Positions 39,246-49,910 of a stretch of DNA of 64,000 nucleotides are shown here, piece after piece. The stretch is from Azospirillum sp. B510 (GTDB taxonomy: Bacteria > Pseudomonadota > Alphaproteobacteria > Azospirillales > Azospirillaceae): contig NC_013854.1 of NCBI RefSeq assembly GCF_000010725.1, positions 1 to 64,000 on the forward strand, read 5' to 3'. The stretch's first letter is position 1, and each line of letters starts with the position of its first letter. The notes below the pieces were generated by a model. It saw only the letters and a list, made by a program, of their open reading frames with translations. It was not told the origin of the DNA and made no database searches. The position numbers and the translations under genes are program-made.

Positions 39246-40451
39246 TCAGATGACGACGCCATCCCACGGCTGGTCGCCGGTATCCGCTCCCGTCCCTGCC
39301 CCGATGGTCACGCCGCTGTCGGTGACGACCCGGTTCTTGCCTTCCTGCTTGGCGCGGTACATGCGCTGGTCGGCCAGTTCCACCAGCGCCTCCCAATCGG
39401 CGGGGCGGTCGGCCGAATGTTCGGCGATGCCGACGCTGGCGGTTTGCAGGCTGCCGTCCGGACGCTTGCCGAAGCCGGCGCGGCGCATCCGCTCCACCGC
39501 GATCAACGCGCCCTCCACCGGGGTATCCGGCATCACCACCAGGAACTCCTCGCCGCCCCAGCGGATCAGCGCGTCGGACTGGCGCAGCAGGCTGCGGATG
39601 GTGTTGGCGGCATGGCGCAGGACGCGGTCGCCCTCCTCGTGCCCATAGCGGTCGTTGACCGCCTTGAAGTCGTCGAGATCGACGAAGATCGCCGTCAGCG
39701 GCTGGGCCGCCCGTTCGGCATGGGCGACCTGGAGTTTCAGCACCTCCTCGCCGATGCGGCGGGAAAAGGCGCCGGTCAGCGTGTCGTGCGCCGCCTGCTC
39801 CAGCAGCGCGATCATGAAATGCAGCTGGCTGATCGCCGCCAGTGTCGCCACCACCGCGATCAGCGCCAGCAGCCACAAGGCACTGATGTAGGAAGGGAAC
39901 GGCATCACCAGCGACCCGTAGAAGCCGGCGCCCAGATGGGCGGCCAGCATCGGCGCGGCGAACAGCGCGCCCTCCAGCGCGGTCAGCGGAAAGACGCTGA
40001 GCCCCGCCACCATCACGAAGGGCAGATAGCCATAGCCGGCGCTGACGGCGATGCGCAGATCGTCGACGCCCTGATTGTAGAGCAGCGGGTGGGAGATGGC
40101 GAAGAACAGCGTCGGGATCGCCAGCAGGCCGGTCAGCCGCCACCAGGCGCAAGCCATGTCGTCGCAGGACCGGCGGTCGAAGGCGAGCGCCAGGAAGGCG
40201 GCGCTGGCGGCCAGCCGCAACAGGATCAGCCAGGCTGCCAGCGACCAGTCGAAGACGGTCACGTCGATGACAATCCACAGCGGGGTCAGCACGCCGAAGA
40301 CCAGCGCCACCATCCGCACGCGCGACTGGATCATCGCGGCGCGTCGGCGTTGCAGGATCGGCGTATGGCCGGCCGGAAGGATCAGGTCGGGCAGCTCGTC
40401 GCTGCGGACGAAGGCGTCGAACAGCGCGGCCAGAAGCCTCTCACTCCGCAT
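39246..40451 (-). CDS. Membrane diguanylate cyclase (GGDEF domain)
   Basis: This 401-residue protein has about six membrane helices in the N-terminal half (MVALVFGVLTPLWIVIDVTV, LAAWLILLRLAASAAFLALAF and others). A GGDEF domain follows from about residue 225: HDTLTGAFSRRIGEE, FVDLDDFKAVNDRYGHEEGDRVL, and the active-site RWGGEEF. An RQSD sequence five residues before GGEEF is an intact product-inhibition I-site, so it should make c-di-GMP and be feedback controlled. The start at MRSERLL is preferred to a longer upstream frame without coding features. Confidence 0.91.
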   Translation of the reverse strand: MRSERLLAALFDAFVRSDELPDLILPAGHTPILQRRRAAMIQSRVRMVALVFGVLTPLWIVIDVTVFDWSLAAWLILLRLAASAAFLALAFDRRSCDDMACAWWRLTGLLAIPTLFFAISHPLLYNQGVDDLRIAVSAGYGYLPFVMVAGLSVFPLTALEGALFAAPMLAAHLGAGFYGSLVMPFPSYISALWLLALIAVVATLAAISQLHFMIALLEQAAHDTLTGAFSRRIGEEVLKLQVAHAERAAQPLTAIFVDLDDFKAVNDRYGHEEGDRVLRHAANTIRSLLRQSDALIRWGGEEFLVVMPDTPVEGALIAVERMRRAGFGKRPDGSLQTASVGIAEHSADRPADWEALVELADQRMYRAKQEGKNRVVTDSGVTIGAGTGADTGDQPWDGVVI

Positions 40452-40673
40452 GAAGCAGCCTGCCCCCGGCACCGGCCGGACATGTCGCCAATGGATCAGC
40501 CATGAAGGGTGATTACACGTGCATGACGGTAGCTTCAACGGCTTTCGCGTTGAAATGGTGGTCCGGCGGCGGGAAGGCGGGGCGGGACTCCGTCCTGCGG
40601 CAAAAGGTGACGGGCGGCGCGTCACCGACACGCCGCCCGTCTCAAAGCTCCGTCCCGACGATGCCGGTGACGG

Positions 40674-41828
40674 TCAGTCCTTCAGGTCTTCCCAAAGCTC
40701 CTTCACCTTGGCGAAGAAGCCCTCCGACTGCGGGTTCGACCCTTCCTTGGCGGCACCCTCGAACTCGCGCAGCAGCTCCTGCTGGCGCTTGGTCAGGTTC
40801 ACCGGGGTCTCCACCACCGCCTGGATGTACATGTCACCACGCTGGGCGCTGCGCAGCACCGACATGCCCTTGCCCTTGATGCGGAACTGGTGGCCGGACT
40901 GGGTGCCCGGCGGGACCGTCACCTTGGTGCGGGTGCCGTCGATGGTCGGCACCTCCACGGACCCGCCGAGCGCCGCCGTGGTCATCGGGATCGGCACCCG
41001 GCAATGGATGTTGGCGCCGTCGCGCTGGAAGATCGCGTGCGGGGCGATCGCCAGGAAGATGTAGAGGTCGCCGGCCGGCGCCCCGCGCAGCCCCGCCTCG
41101 CCCTCGCCGGCCAGACGGATGCGGGTGCCGTCCTCGACACCGGCGGGGATGTTGACCTGCAGGGTCTTTTCCTTGCGCAGCCGGCCGGAGCCGCCGCAGG
41201 TCTTGCAGGCGTCCTTGATGACCTTGCCGGCGCCGTGGCAGCCGGGGCAGGTCCGCTCGATGGTGAAGAAGCCCTGCTGCGCCCGCACCTTGCCGTGACC
41301 CTGGCAGGTCGGGCAGGTGATCGGCTGGGTTCCCGCCGCCGCACCGGAGCCGTTGCAGCCGTCGCACTGCACGGTGGTGGGGACGCGGATGGTGGTCTGG
41401 GCGCCCTTGAAGGCGTCCTCCAGCCCGATCTCCAGATTGTAGCGCAGGTCCTGGCCGCGGCCGGACGCGCCGCCGCCGCCGCCGCGGCGCCCGCCCATGA
41501 ACTCGCCGAACATCTCGTCGAAGATGTCGGCGAAGCCGCCGCCGCCGCCGAAGTCGAAGTTGAAGCCGCCGGCCCCGGCGCCGGCGCCCGGACCACGGCC
41601 ACCCTCGAAGGCGGCGTGGCCGAACCGGTCATAGGCCGCGCGCTTCTGATCGTCCTTCAGGACGTCATAGGCTTCGCTGATTTCCTTGAACTTCTGCTCG
41701 GCGTCCTTGTCACCCTGGTTGCGGTCCGGGTGGTACTGCATCGCCATCTTGCGATAAGCCTTTTTCAGCTCATCCGCGCTGGCGTTCTTCGCCACACCGA
41801 GCAGCTCGTAATAATCCTGTTTCGCCAT
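40674..41828 (-). CDS. dnaJ: Molecular chaperone DnaJ
   Basis: DnaJ is the Hsp40 co-chaperone of DnaK. The 384-residue protein has the J domain with the HPD motif ([22 protein letters not shown]) and a Gly/Phe-rich region (about residues 75-130). Four zinc-binding CxxCxGxG repeats follow ([32 protein letters not shown]), then the C-terminal substrate domains. Its start at [12 protein letters not shown] is clear, and a longer frame is rejected. It follows dnaK on the same strand after a 150-bp gap containing a stem-loop. Confidence 0.97.
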   Translation of the reverse strand: MAKQDYYELLGVAKNASADELKKAYRKMAMQYHPDRNQGDKDAEQKFKEISEAYDVLKDDQKRAAYDRFGHAAFEGGRGPGAGAGAGGFNFDFGGGGGFADIFDEMFGEFMGGRRGGGGGASGRGQDLRYNLEIGLEDAFKGAQTTIRVPTTVQCDGCNGSGAAAGTQPITCPTCQGHGKVRAQQGFFTIERTCPGCHGAGKVIKDACKTCGGSGRLRKEKTLQVNIPAGVEDGTRIRLAGEGEAGLRGAPAGDLYIFLAIAPHAIFQRDGANIHCRVPIPMTTAALGGSVEVPTIDGTRTKVTVPPGTQSGHQFRIKGKGMSVLRSAQRGDMYIQAVVETPVNLTKRQQELLREFEGAAKEGSNPQSEGFFAKVKELWEDLKD

Positions 41829-41903
41829 GGGGGCCGACCGCCTTTGAGTCGTTCTGGTCCAAACTGTCCGCGCCGTGCCGGAGCCTGATCCCAGCATACC
41901 GAA

Positions 41904-41932
41904 GGCCCGCCGCCGGGGAAAGGCGGCGGGCC
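41904..41932 (-). terminator. Stem-loop between dnaK and dnaJ
   Basis: GGCCCGCCGCC/GGCGGCGGGCC is a perfect 11-bp stem around a seven-base loop, 47 bases past the dnaK stop. The T-content after it on the minus strand is low (TTCGG), so it may only partly terminate. That would lower dnaJ expression relative to dnaK or protect the dnaK mRNA end. Confidence 0.6.
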
Positions 41933-41978
41933 ATCGATGCTCGCGTCAGGTCCGTTGCGAAAAGAAGCGTGCCGGGTC

Positions 41979-43895
<1,917 letters not shown>

Positions 43896-44057
43896 GTTCA
43901 GCCTCTTTCGTTCGGCAGATGCGTGGCGGCCCGTCTGGTCAGGCACCGCCGCGATCCCCATTGGGTCGGTGAAACGTCGGTGGAGCGCGTGGGGGTCCGG
44001 TCCGCGGAAAGGCGATGCTGGGAAGCGTCGCTCCCTGGTCCGGCCCGTGCTGGCGGA

Positions 44058-44086
44058 GATATAGGCGGAGCCGTTTCGGGCTGCAA
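44058..44086 (-). promoter_or_regulatory. Putative heat-shock promoter of dnaK
   Basis: Read on the minus strand, TTGCAG is followed by 17 bases and TATATC, within CCTATATCTCCG. The -10 side fits the alphaproteobacterial RpoH pattern CYTATNTNNG, while the -35 side (GTTGCAG) is only a partial match to CTTG. It lies 163 bases before the dnaK ATG. Confidence 0.45.
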
Positions 44087-44169
44087 CAGGGCGGCGCAGC
44101 TTTCGGCCCGCAAAAGCGGGGAAAATGCGCGGCGGCGACATCCTCCCCCACAGGGCCGCCATATCCATG

Positions 44170-44529
44170 AACTCCCCAATAGAATACCAGTGTATTCGAG
44201 TGCCTAGAAATGAATATTCCGATAATCACTCGCGTTGATACAAATCGTCACAGATGTTACAAGTGATTAATGGTTCGATATTGAATCATCCAAGGGAGTT
44301 AACCTTTCATTAACAAGCAACGGCGTGCAGAGTATGGAGGAATCAATTCGCAGTTGCTGTGATTATTCATAGTTTTGAGATTCTAATAGTGAAACTCCGA
44401 AAGAGATATGCTATCTCTTCTGCGCTATGAGGGTAGACCGCAAGGGAATGGACTGGCGATGCCGGTACCAGCCACCGGAGCATGCGGTTCCCTGCGAAGC
44501 TGGTCACACAGGTGTGAAAGGGAAGCGCG
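44170..44529. other. AT-rich intergenic region upstream of a 67-residue gene
   Basis: About 250 bases here are far richer in A and T than anything else in the ordinary chromosome. No gene is supported. A perfect palindrome AAGAGATA-TGC-TATCTCTT lies at 44402-44420, operator-like in size, about 110 bases before the small gene at 44530. TTAACC/TTAAC and several TGATTA-type runs could bind a xenogeneic silencer such as MucR. Confidence 0.5.
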
Positions 44530-44733
44530 ATGATGGACGAACGACGCGATGTGGCCCTGGCGATCAAGTCTTGCCTGGACAGCCTGATGAGCGATGCGAC
44601 GCGCTGCGATCTCGACGATCTGGTGCGCTTCCTCAGCCTCGCCGCCCTCGCCGCGGAGGAGGCCGCCGTCGCCCATGATCCGAAGGCCATCCGTCTGAGG
44701 GCGATGATGGCGAGCGGTGCCGGTCACTGCTGA
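44530..44733 (+). CDS. Hypothetical small protein (67 residues)
   Basis: The short frame encodes a mostly helical, acidic product: MMDERRDVALAIKSCLDSLMSDATRCDLDDLVRFLSLAALAAEEAAVAHDPKAIRLRAMMASGAGHC. A GGGAAG ribosome site stands at the right distance from the ATG, and codon use is GC-biased like the surrounding genes. No family is recognised. The long AT-rich leader with a palindrome suggests it is regulated. Confidence 0.5.
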   Translation: MMDERRDVALAIKSCLDSLMSDATRCDLDDLVRFLSLAALAAEEAAVAHDPKAIRLRAMMASGAGHC

Positions 44734-44897
44734 CCCGCAATCCCCGCCTGTCCGGATCCAGAAGGGGCGGACGTCCGTCCGTCCTGCGGTTCGAATCCCC
44801 GGTCGAGGGATCCCCATTGAGAGTCGAAAATTCACCAAAAAGCCCGGCCGGCAGGTTCGGGTCGTGACAGTCGTAGCGACCGTTCTCCGCCAAGGTT

Positions 44898-45434
44898 TCA
44901 GATTATTTCCGCGTTGCGGATGGCGTCGTCGATCCGGCCCAGCATTTCGGCGCATGACTCGTCGCCATCCATCAGGTCGGGCAACGCGAAGCTGAACATG
45001 GCGACCGCGGCGACGGCATCCCGCCCGCCGGCGGGCGGGCGTTCCGCTCCGACCAGCCACAGGTAATGGGTCTCGGCCCGGCCATCCTCTTCCGTCCGCA
45101 TCATCGCCTGGGCGATCACGGCGCCGTCGGCCCGGCTTTCCACCGTCCGGTCCCCCGCCCGCGGATCCTGCGGCCTGACGAAGCGCAACGCCATTTCCCG
45201 CAGGGTGCCGGCGGTGCCGCCGGAGTCCGGCCGTGGCGTCACCCTGTCGGTCACCAGCCGCAGCACGCCGACGGCTGGCGGCGGCGGGCGGAAACTACCC
45301 ACGGGCTGTCCCTCATGCTCCTCGACATCGACCGTCCAGCCGGCCGGCAGCCGGAAGCGGACGGTGTCGGCCCATCCGATGTCGGAGCCGATCCCGTTCT
45401 CCCGCCCGATCGGTGATTGTGTCTTGTCGGTCAT
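44898..45434 (-). CDS. Hypothetical protein (178 residues)
   Basis: This is a soluble protein of unknown function. It contains DTVRFRLPAGWTVDVEEHEGQPVGSFRPPPPAVGVLRLVTDRV, followed by a region reading GAVIAQAMMRTEEDGRAETHYLWLVGAE, and ends with a helical FSFALPDLMDGDESCAEMLGRIDDAIRNAEII. The pattern (beta strands with RLPAGW, then YLWLVG) recalls small lipoprotein-like or PsbP-type folds, but no family can be named. The start at MTDKTQ was chosen over a longer Arg/Pro-rich frame. Confidence 0.65.
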   Translation of the reverse strand: MTDKTQSPIGRENGIGSDIGWADTVRFRLPAGWTVDVEEHEGQPVGSFRPPPPAVGVLRLVTDRVTPRPDSGGTAGTLREMALRFVRPQDPRAGDRTVESRADGAVIAQAMMRTEEDGRAETHYLWLVGAERPPAGGRDAVAAVAMFSFALPDLMDGDESCAEMLGRIDDAIRNAEII

Positions 45435-45596
45435 AGCCCGCTCCCGAAAATTACCGCGCGCACTCCCAACGGTGCGCTGGGACGGATCACCCCGGTGGCG
45501 CGCCCGACAATGCGCCCGGTGATGCGCCGGAGCCGGCACCATAGGCGGCCCGGACCTTCCCGCCAATAGCTCGGCGGCAAGGACCGCGGTGGCCGG

Positions 45597-46649
45597 TCAC
45601 TCCGGAATCAGGAACTGCACGCCCAGCCAGCGCCAGCGGCCCTCGGCGGCCGGCAGCGTGCAGTTGACGCGGGCGCGGCCTGGCGGGAAGGGATCCTTGA
45701 TGCGGACCTCCACCCGATCCTCGGCGATGCGCTCCAGGGCGGTGCGGCCCTGGCCGGTGGCGAAGCAGGCCAGCTTGGAGCTGTCGCCAACCCCGTCGGC
45801 GATGGTGAAACCCAACGGCGGCGGGTTGACGGTGACCAGGGGGTCGTCGGGCGTCAGGTCCGACACCGGCAGCGGCAGCGCGTTGGCCGCCAATTCGAAG
45901 CGGTCGGCGCTGCCATAGGTCTCGTTCATGACGAAGCGGGGAAGGCTCCAGGGATCGGCCTGCGGGTGCAGAACCCCCGATTGCTGGCCGAAGGCCGCGG
46001 TGAAGCCCTGATCGATCACCAGTTGCCGCACCGCCAGCGAATATTCCCCCTGCGGGTAGGCGATGATCGCCGGGCGCCGTCCCAGCTCGGCCTGGAAGCG
46101 GTCGGACATCCGGCGCAGGTCGGCGGCCACCTGGTCCGGGCTGCGCGCCAGCAGCGACTGGGTGGAGGTGCCGAGCGCCCCGATGGTGACGCCGGCCGCC
46201 GCCAGCTGGCGGATTTCGCTCCAGGTCATGTGGGCGGGAGACCCGCGGTCCACCGGGTCGGTGGCGACGAACAGGGTGAAGGGCAGATTGGCCGCCTTCA
46301 GCCGCGGCCAGGCTTCGGTGAAGGCGGAACGGCTGGCCTCGTCGATGGTGATCGCCACCGTGCGGTCGGGCAGCGGCTTGCCGGTGCGCAGCGCGTCCAG
46401 AATCCTCGGCAGCGGCAGGACCTGATAGTCACCGTCGGTCAGCTCGTCCAGATGGGCTTCGAACTGGTCGACGCGGATGCTGATCGAGGGATTCTGATCC
46501 TCGCCGAAGCGGTCATAGGCGAAGACCACCGCGCTGGCGCCCGGCGAAGGCGCGGAGTCGGCGGCGGCGGGCCGGGATGCCGGCACGAACGCGCTCCAGA
46601 AGGACAGCGCGGCGGCGGCAAGTACCGTGACGGCACGACGGAACGGCAT
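45597..46649 (-). CDS. Exported polysaccharide deacetylase family protein
   Basis: The 350-residue precursor starts MPFRRAVTVLAAAALSFWSAFVPASRPAAA, a clear signal peptide, and carries a NodB-like fold: VVFAYDRFGEDQNPSISIRVDQFEAHLDEL, then RTVAITIDEASRSAFTEAWPRL and IAYPQGEYS. The usual TFDD metal motif reads TIDEAS, so one metal-site aspartate is a glutamate and catalysis may differ. The C-terminal region is a beta-rich extension. It acts in the periplasm or envelope; the substrate is unknown. Confidence 0.78.
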   Translation of the reverse strand: MPFRRAVTVLAAAALSFWSAFVPASRPAAADSAPSPGASAVVFAYDRFGEDQNPSISIRVDQFEAHLDELTDGDYQVLPLPRILDALRTGKPLPDRTVAITIDEASRSAFTEAWPRLKAANLPFTLFVATDPVDRGSPAHMTWSEIRQLAAAGVTIGALGTSTQSLLARSPDQVAADLRRMSDRFQAELGRRPAIIAYPQGEYSLAVRQLVIDQGFTAAFGQQSGVLHPQADPWSLPRFVMNETYGSADRFELAANALPLPVSDLTPDDPLVTVNPPPLGFTIADGVGDSSKLACFATGQGRTALERIAEDRVEVRIKDPFPPGRARVNCTLPAAEGRWRWLGVQFLIPE

Positions 46650-46845
46650 GGCGCCCTTGCGGAAAAGGCTGATCGGGACGACCTCCGCCCCGACGCAAAT
46701 GATGTGCCACAGTCGCCGCGGTGCGAACAAGCGCCGACCGCCGCTTTCCCGCGGAGAACAGCGATGCGGTGCGCGCGTGCAACAATGGAACCTCGCCAAA
46801 CCGGCGCGGGTCGGGATGCCGCCCCATCCTTCCCATCGGCAACCC

Positions 46846-47394
46846 TCACATCAGCCTTCCACCCGCCGCCGCGTCGGTCAGCAGCGGATAGCGTCCGGCG
46901 TCCGGCAACTGGTAGTGCCACCATTCCGACGGGTAATGCTCCCAGCCGGCCCCGACCATCACCCCGAGCAGCAGGGCGCGGTTGCGCTGCTGTTCGGTGG
47001 TCAGATCGCTGCGGCCGTGGTGCGACCGCTCGGTCATCGCGTCGAAACCGGTGCCCATGTCCAGCGGCTCGCCCATGCCGTTCACCAGCGTCAGGTCGAT
47101 GGCGACGCCGCGGGTGTGGTTGGAGCCCTGCCGAGGATCGGCGATGTAGGTCGGATCGGAAAAGGCGTGCCAAAGCCTCCATTGCGCCTCGGCGGGGCGG
47201 AAGGCATCGTACACCCGCAGCCGGCAGCCTATGCCGCGGGCCAGCCGGATGGCGTCGCCAAGCCGCCGGGCCGCGTCGGGGTGCAGCAGGCACACCGCCG
47301 AGCGGTAGATCGGGACGCCCGACAGATTGTCGGCGGTGGCGTAGAGCAGCTCCAGCTCGATGTCGAAGGCCGGGGGCGTGATCTCGGTCAGCAT
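46846..47394 (-). CDS. ddpX: D-alanyl-D-alanine dipeptidase (VanX/DdpX family)
   Basis: This zinc dipeptidase family cleaves D-Ala-D-Ala. The 182-residue product has RVYDAFRPAEAQWRLW, the metal-site SNHTRGVAIDLTL (His and Asp) and the catalytic EWWHYQL. No signal peptide is evident, so it is probably cytosolic, as in VanX. I chose MLTEITPPAF as start. An in-frame ATG at 47463 would add 23 residues and is possible because ribosome sites are poor for both. It is divergent from tsaB. Confidence 0.85.
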   Translation of the reverse strand: MLTEITPPAFDIELELLYATADNLSGVPIYRSAVCLLHPDAARRLGDAIRLARGIGCRLRVYDAFRPAEAQWRLWHAFSDPTYIADPRQGSNHTRGVAIDLTLVNGMGEPLDMGTGFDAMTERSHHGRSDLTTEQQRNRALLLGVMVGAGWEHYPSEWWHYQLPDAGRYPLLTDAAAGGRLM

Positions 47395-47594
47395 GAAATG
47401 GGCAACCGTCGGCGCATGGGGAGGATGAAGCTCCTCTAGCATGGCCGTGCCGCCATCTGCCATGGTCGCGGATCTGCCATGCCCCCGCCGGCGGACCCGT
47501 TCCGGGGATCGGCGCCGGCAGGCGGCATGGGGATGTTGGCTTGCGTGGTATGGATCGGCCGGCGGCGGGATGCCGAGGCCAGGAGGGCGGAGTG

Positions 47595-48350
47595 ATGAAG
47601 GTTCTGGGTCTGGATACGGCGACGTCCGGCTGTTCGGCGGCGGTGTGGGACGGATCGTTTCGGGATGCCGGGCAAGCCGATGAGGCCGGTCAAGCCGATG
47701 GAGCGCGCGTGACCGTCCGGCGCAGCCCGCCGATGACGCGCGGGCAGGCCGAGCTGCTGGTGCCGCTGGCGCAGGAGGTGCTGGCCGACGCCGGTGTCGG
47801 GTTCGCCGATCTCGACCGCATCGCCGTCACCGTCGGACCCGGCGCCTTCACCGGGCTGCGCATCGCGCTGGCCGCCGCGCGCGGCATCGCGGTCGCCCAG
47901 GGGCTGCCGGTGATCGGCGTCACCAGCTTCGACGCCATCGCCCATGGCGTGCCGGCGGCGGAGCGCGCCGGCCGCTTCCTGCTGGTCGCCGTCGACAGCC
48001 GGCGGGCCGAGCCCTTCCTCCAGCTCTATGACGCGGCGCTGGCCCCTCTCGGTGAGCCGGCGATGCCCGATCCGTCGGCCGTCTCCGCCTGGCTCGAGGC
48101 GCTGTGCCCCGCCGCTCCGCTGCTGCTGGCCGGCGACGCGGCGGCGGCGCTGGTCCCGTTGCTGGGCGGTCGGGCCGATCTGGCGCTGGCGTCCGGCGAC
48201 GGGTTGCCGGATGCCGCCGTGGTGGCGGCGCTGGGGGCGACGCGTCCCACCGGTCTGCCGGCCGAGCCCTTCTATCTGCGTCCGCCCGACGTCACCCTGC
48301 CGAAGGCGCCCGGACCGAAGCCCTCCCCCGGACCGGGAGCGGCCGCATGA
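47595..48350 (+). CDS. tsaB: tRNA threonylcarbamoyladenosine biosynthesis protein TsaB
   Basis: TsaB is the partner of TsaD for the universal t6A37 modification of ANN-decoding tRNAs. The 251-residue protein begins MKVLGLDTATSGCSAAVWDG and has the YeaZ-type VTVGPGAFTGLRIALAAARGIA. It has GGAGGG at an apt distance. It overlaps rimI by four bases, the usual tsaB-rimI pairing of proteobacteria. Confidence 0.94.
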   Translation: MKVLGLDTATSGCSAAVWDGSFRDAGQADEAGQADGARVTVRRSPPMTRGQAELLVPLAQEVLADAGVGFADLDRIAVTVGPGAFTGLRIALAAARGIAVAQGLPVIGVTSFDAIAHGVPAAERAGRFLLVAVDSRRAEPFLQLYDAALAPLGEPAMPDPSAVSAWLEALCPAAPLLLAGDAAAALVPLLGGRADLALASGDGLPDAAVVAALGATRPTGLPAEPFYLRPPDVTLPKAPGPKPSPGPGAAA

Positions 48351-48817
48351 TCGCCGACGCCATCCGCCTCCACCCGGCCGGCCCGCTGGAGGCCGCGGTG
48401 GTCGCGGCGTTGCAGCAGGCCTGCTTTCCCGACGACCCGTGGGACGAGGCGTCCATCGCCACCTTGACGGCTCCGCCGGCCGGCTTCGCCGTCATCGCCG
48501 CCGATGCGAGGGATCGGCCGGTCGGCTTCGTCATGGCCCGCGTCGCGGCGGATGATGCGGAGATCCTGGCCATCGGCGTGCTGCCGCGGGCACGGCGCGG
48601 CGGCGTCGGCCGCCTGCTGGTCGAGGCCGTCGTCACCGGATCCCGTGACCTGGGGGCGACTGCGCTGTTTCTTGAAGTCGCCGAGGATAATCCGGCAGCA
48701 TGGAGTCTATACAAGGCTTGCGGCTTTTTTTCCGTTGGCCGCCGTCCCGGATATTACAAACGCTCCGATGGTCCTGTCGCGGCGCTTGTCCTCCGTCGCA
48801 ATCTGGGCGGGGAATAG
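48347..48817 (+). CDS. rimI: Ribosomal protein S18-alanine N-acetyltransferase RimI
   Basis: This 156-residue GNAT enzyme is expected to acetylate the N terminus of ribosomal protein S18. Family marks are FPDDPWDEASIATL near the N terminus, the acetyl-CoA site LAIGVLPRARRGGVGRLLVEA, and LEVAEDNPAAWSLYKACGFFSVGRRPGYY. Its position behind tsaB supports the assignment. The stop lies three bases from the end of the convergent tusA-like gene, so the two transcripts probably overlap. Confidence 0.92.
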   Translation: MIADAIRLHPAGPLEAAVVAALQQACFPDDPWDEASIATLTAPPAGFAVIAADARDRPVGFVMARVAADDAEILAIGVLPRARRGGVGRLLVEAVVTGSRDLGATALFLEVAEDNPAAWSLYKACGFFSVGRRPGYYKRSDGPVAALVLRRNLGGE

Positions 48818-48820
48818 GGA

Positions 48821-49075
48821 TTAATTTTTTCTGACGATCAGGCGGTGAATCCCCTCCGGCTCCTCCAGTCTTTCGGGGTGGACAGACAGAATGCAGTGCC
48901 CCAACTCGATCAAGGATCGTGGAACGTTTTCCAAGGGTTCGCCGGCATTCAGCCGGACTTCGAGGGTCTGCCCCGCGTCCATCCGTTCCACCATCAACTT
49001 GGTCTTGACGAAGGTTAACGGACAAACCTGGGAGGTGATGTCGAGAAACAAGTCAGCGGACATTTTTTCGGTCAC
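48821..49075 (-). CDS. TusA-family sulfurtransferase-like protein
   Basis: This 84-residue SirA/TusA-fold protein carries DITSQVCPLTFVKTKLMVERM and RLNAGEPLENVPRSLIELGH. The usual CPxP is CPLT here, a pattern common in one alphaproteobacterial subgroup, so whether it relays sulfur like TusA is open. The GTG start with AGAGGA upstream was preferred to an ATG four codons further in. It is divergent from mucR. Confidence 0.85.
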   Translation of the reverse strand: MTEKMSADLFLDITSQVCPLTFVKTKLMVERMDAGQTLEVRLNAGEPLENVPRSLIELGHCILSVHPERLEEPEGIHRLIVRKN

Positions 49076-49104
49076 CGATTCCTCTTTGCGACAAAGGATG
49101 GATA

Positions 49105-49133
49105 TTGCACGGCGCAGCAAACCTCTTTATATG
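49105..49133 (+). promoter_or_regulatory. Promoter of mucR
   Basis: TTGCAC (49105-49110), a 17-base spacer and TATATG (49128-49133) form a good sigma70-type promoter 31 bases before the mucR ATG. The AT-rich surroundings would also suit MucR autorepression, known for this family. Confidence 0.6.
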
Positions 49134-49164
49134 GTGAGGTACATATGCTGCGGAGCAAGCTTAC

Positions 49165-49578
49165 ATGACCAACGGGTCCCCTTCCAACGCGCTGTTGTCT
49201 CTGACCACAGAGATCGTGGCGGCTCATGTCTCCAACAATACAGTGGCACTGACCGATCTTCCGACTTTGATCGAACAGGTCTACAAGTCGCTGGCCAATG
49301 TCGGCGTCGAACCGGTGGTGGCGGAAGAGCGGCCGCAACCCGCCGTGCCGATCAAGAAGTCGGTCACCCCCGATTATATCGTGTGCCTGGAAGACGGTAA
49401 GAAGCTGAAGATGCTGAAGCGCCATCTCAAGACGGCGTACAATATGACTCCAGAGGAATACCGTGACCGCTGGGGCCTGCCGACCGACTACCCGATGGTC
49501 GCGCCGAACTACGCCCGTCAGCGCAGCTCGCTGGCCAAGCAGATCGGTCTCGGCACCCGCGCCCGCCGCGGCGCGTGA
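49165..49578 (+). CDS. mucR: MucR-family transcriptional regulator
   Basis: MucR/Ros proteins bind AT-rich DNA and silence envelope, motility and symbiosis genes. The 137-residue product has the N-terminal oligomerisation region (LTTEIVAAHVSNNTVALTDLPTLIEQVYKSLANVG) and the zinc-finger-like domain PDYIVCLEDGKKLKMLKRHLKTAYNMTPEEYRDRWGLP with YPMVAPNYARQRSSLAKQIGLG. The ligand set reads C, D, H and then A where Ros has a second histidine, so the finger may lack tightly held zinc, as in some Mesorhizobium homologues. Confidence 0.93.
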   Translation: MTNGSPSNALLSLTTEIVAAHVSNNTVALTDLPTLIEQVYKSLANVGVEPVVAEERPQPAVPIKKSVTPDYIVCLEDGKKLKMLKRHLKTAYNMTPEEYRDRWGLPTDYPMVAPNYARQRSSLAKQIGLGTRARRGA

Positions 49579-49910
49579 TCGGATAGGGGTTCCGCAGGGC
49601 GGAATGGCGTCGCGACGCGCCGCCGCCCCTGCCCGACCCCTTCGGTCCGCCGCTTCCTGTCGGCCCGTGTTGGCGGCCCGTGTTGTCCACCCTTGCTGAT
49701 GGCGGATCGTCGACGTGATGGAACGGTCCGGGAGTGCCGGCTGACGGCACGCCGCGATCCTGGCTACGATGTCGGTTGACCGGCAACCGGCGGATCGTGT
49801 TATGCACTTGTGGTGCGTGCGACGCTGTCCGTACCGACCTGGCCGCCGTGGTCCGGTGACGGCAGTCCGGCGCGGCGCACAGTTCCGAACCATCGCAGCG
49901 GACCGTCGAC
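49579..49910. promoter_or_regulatory. Intergenic region before olsB with possible promoter
   Basis: No gene is supported in these 332 bases. TTGACC (49776-49781), 18 bases and TTATGC (49800-49805) form a plausible promoter about 105 bases before the olsB ATG. I see no strong terminator for mucR. Confidence 0.4.

Noticed and set aside
44790-44830. T-arm-like GGTTCGAATCCCC suggesting a tRNA
   Set aside because: No matching acceptor stem, D arm or anticodon arm can be drawn around it.
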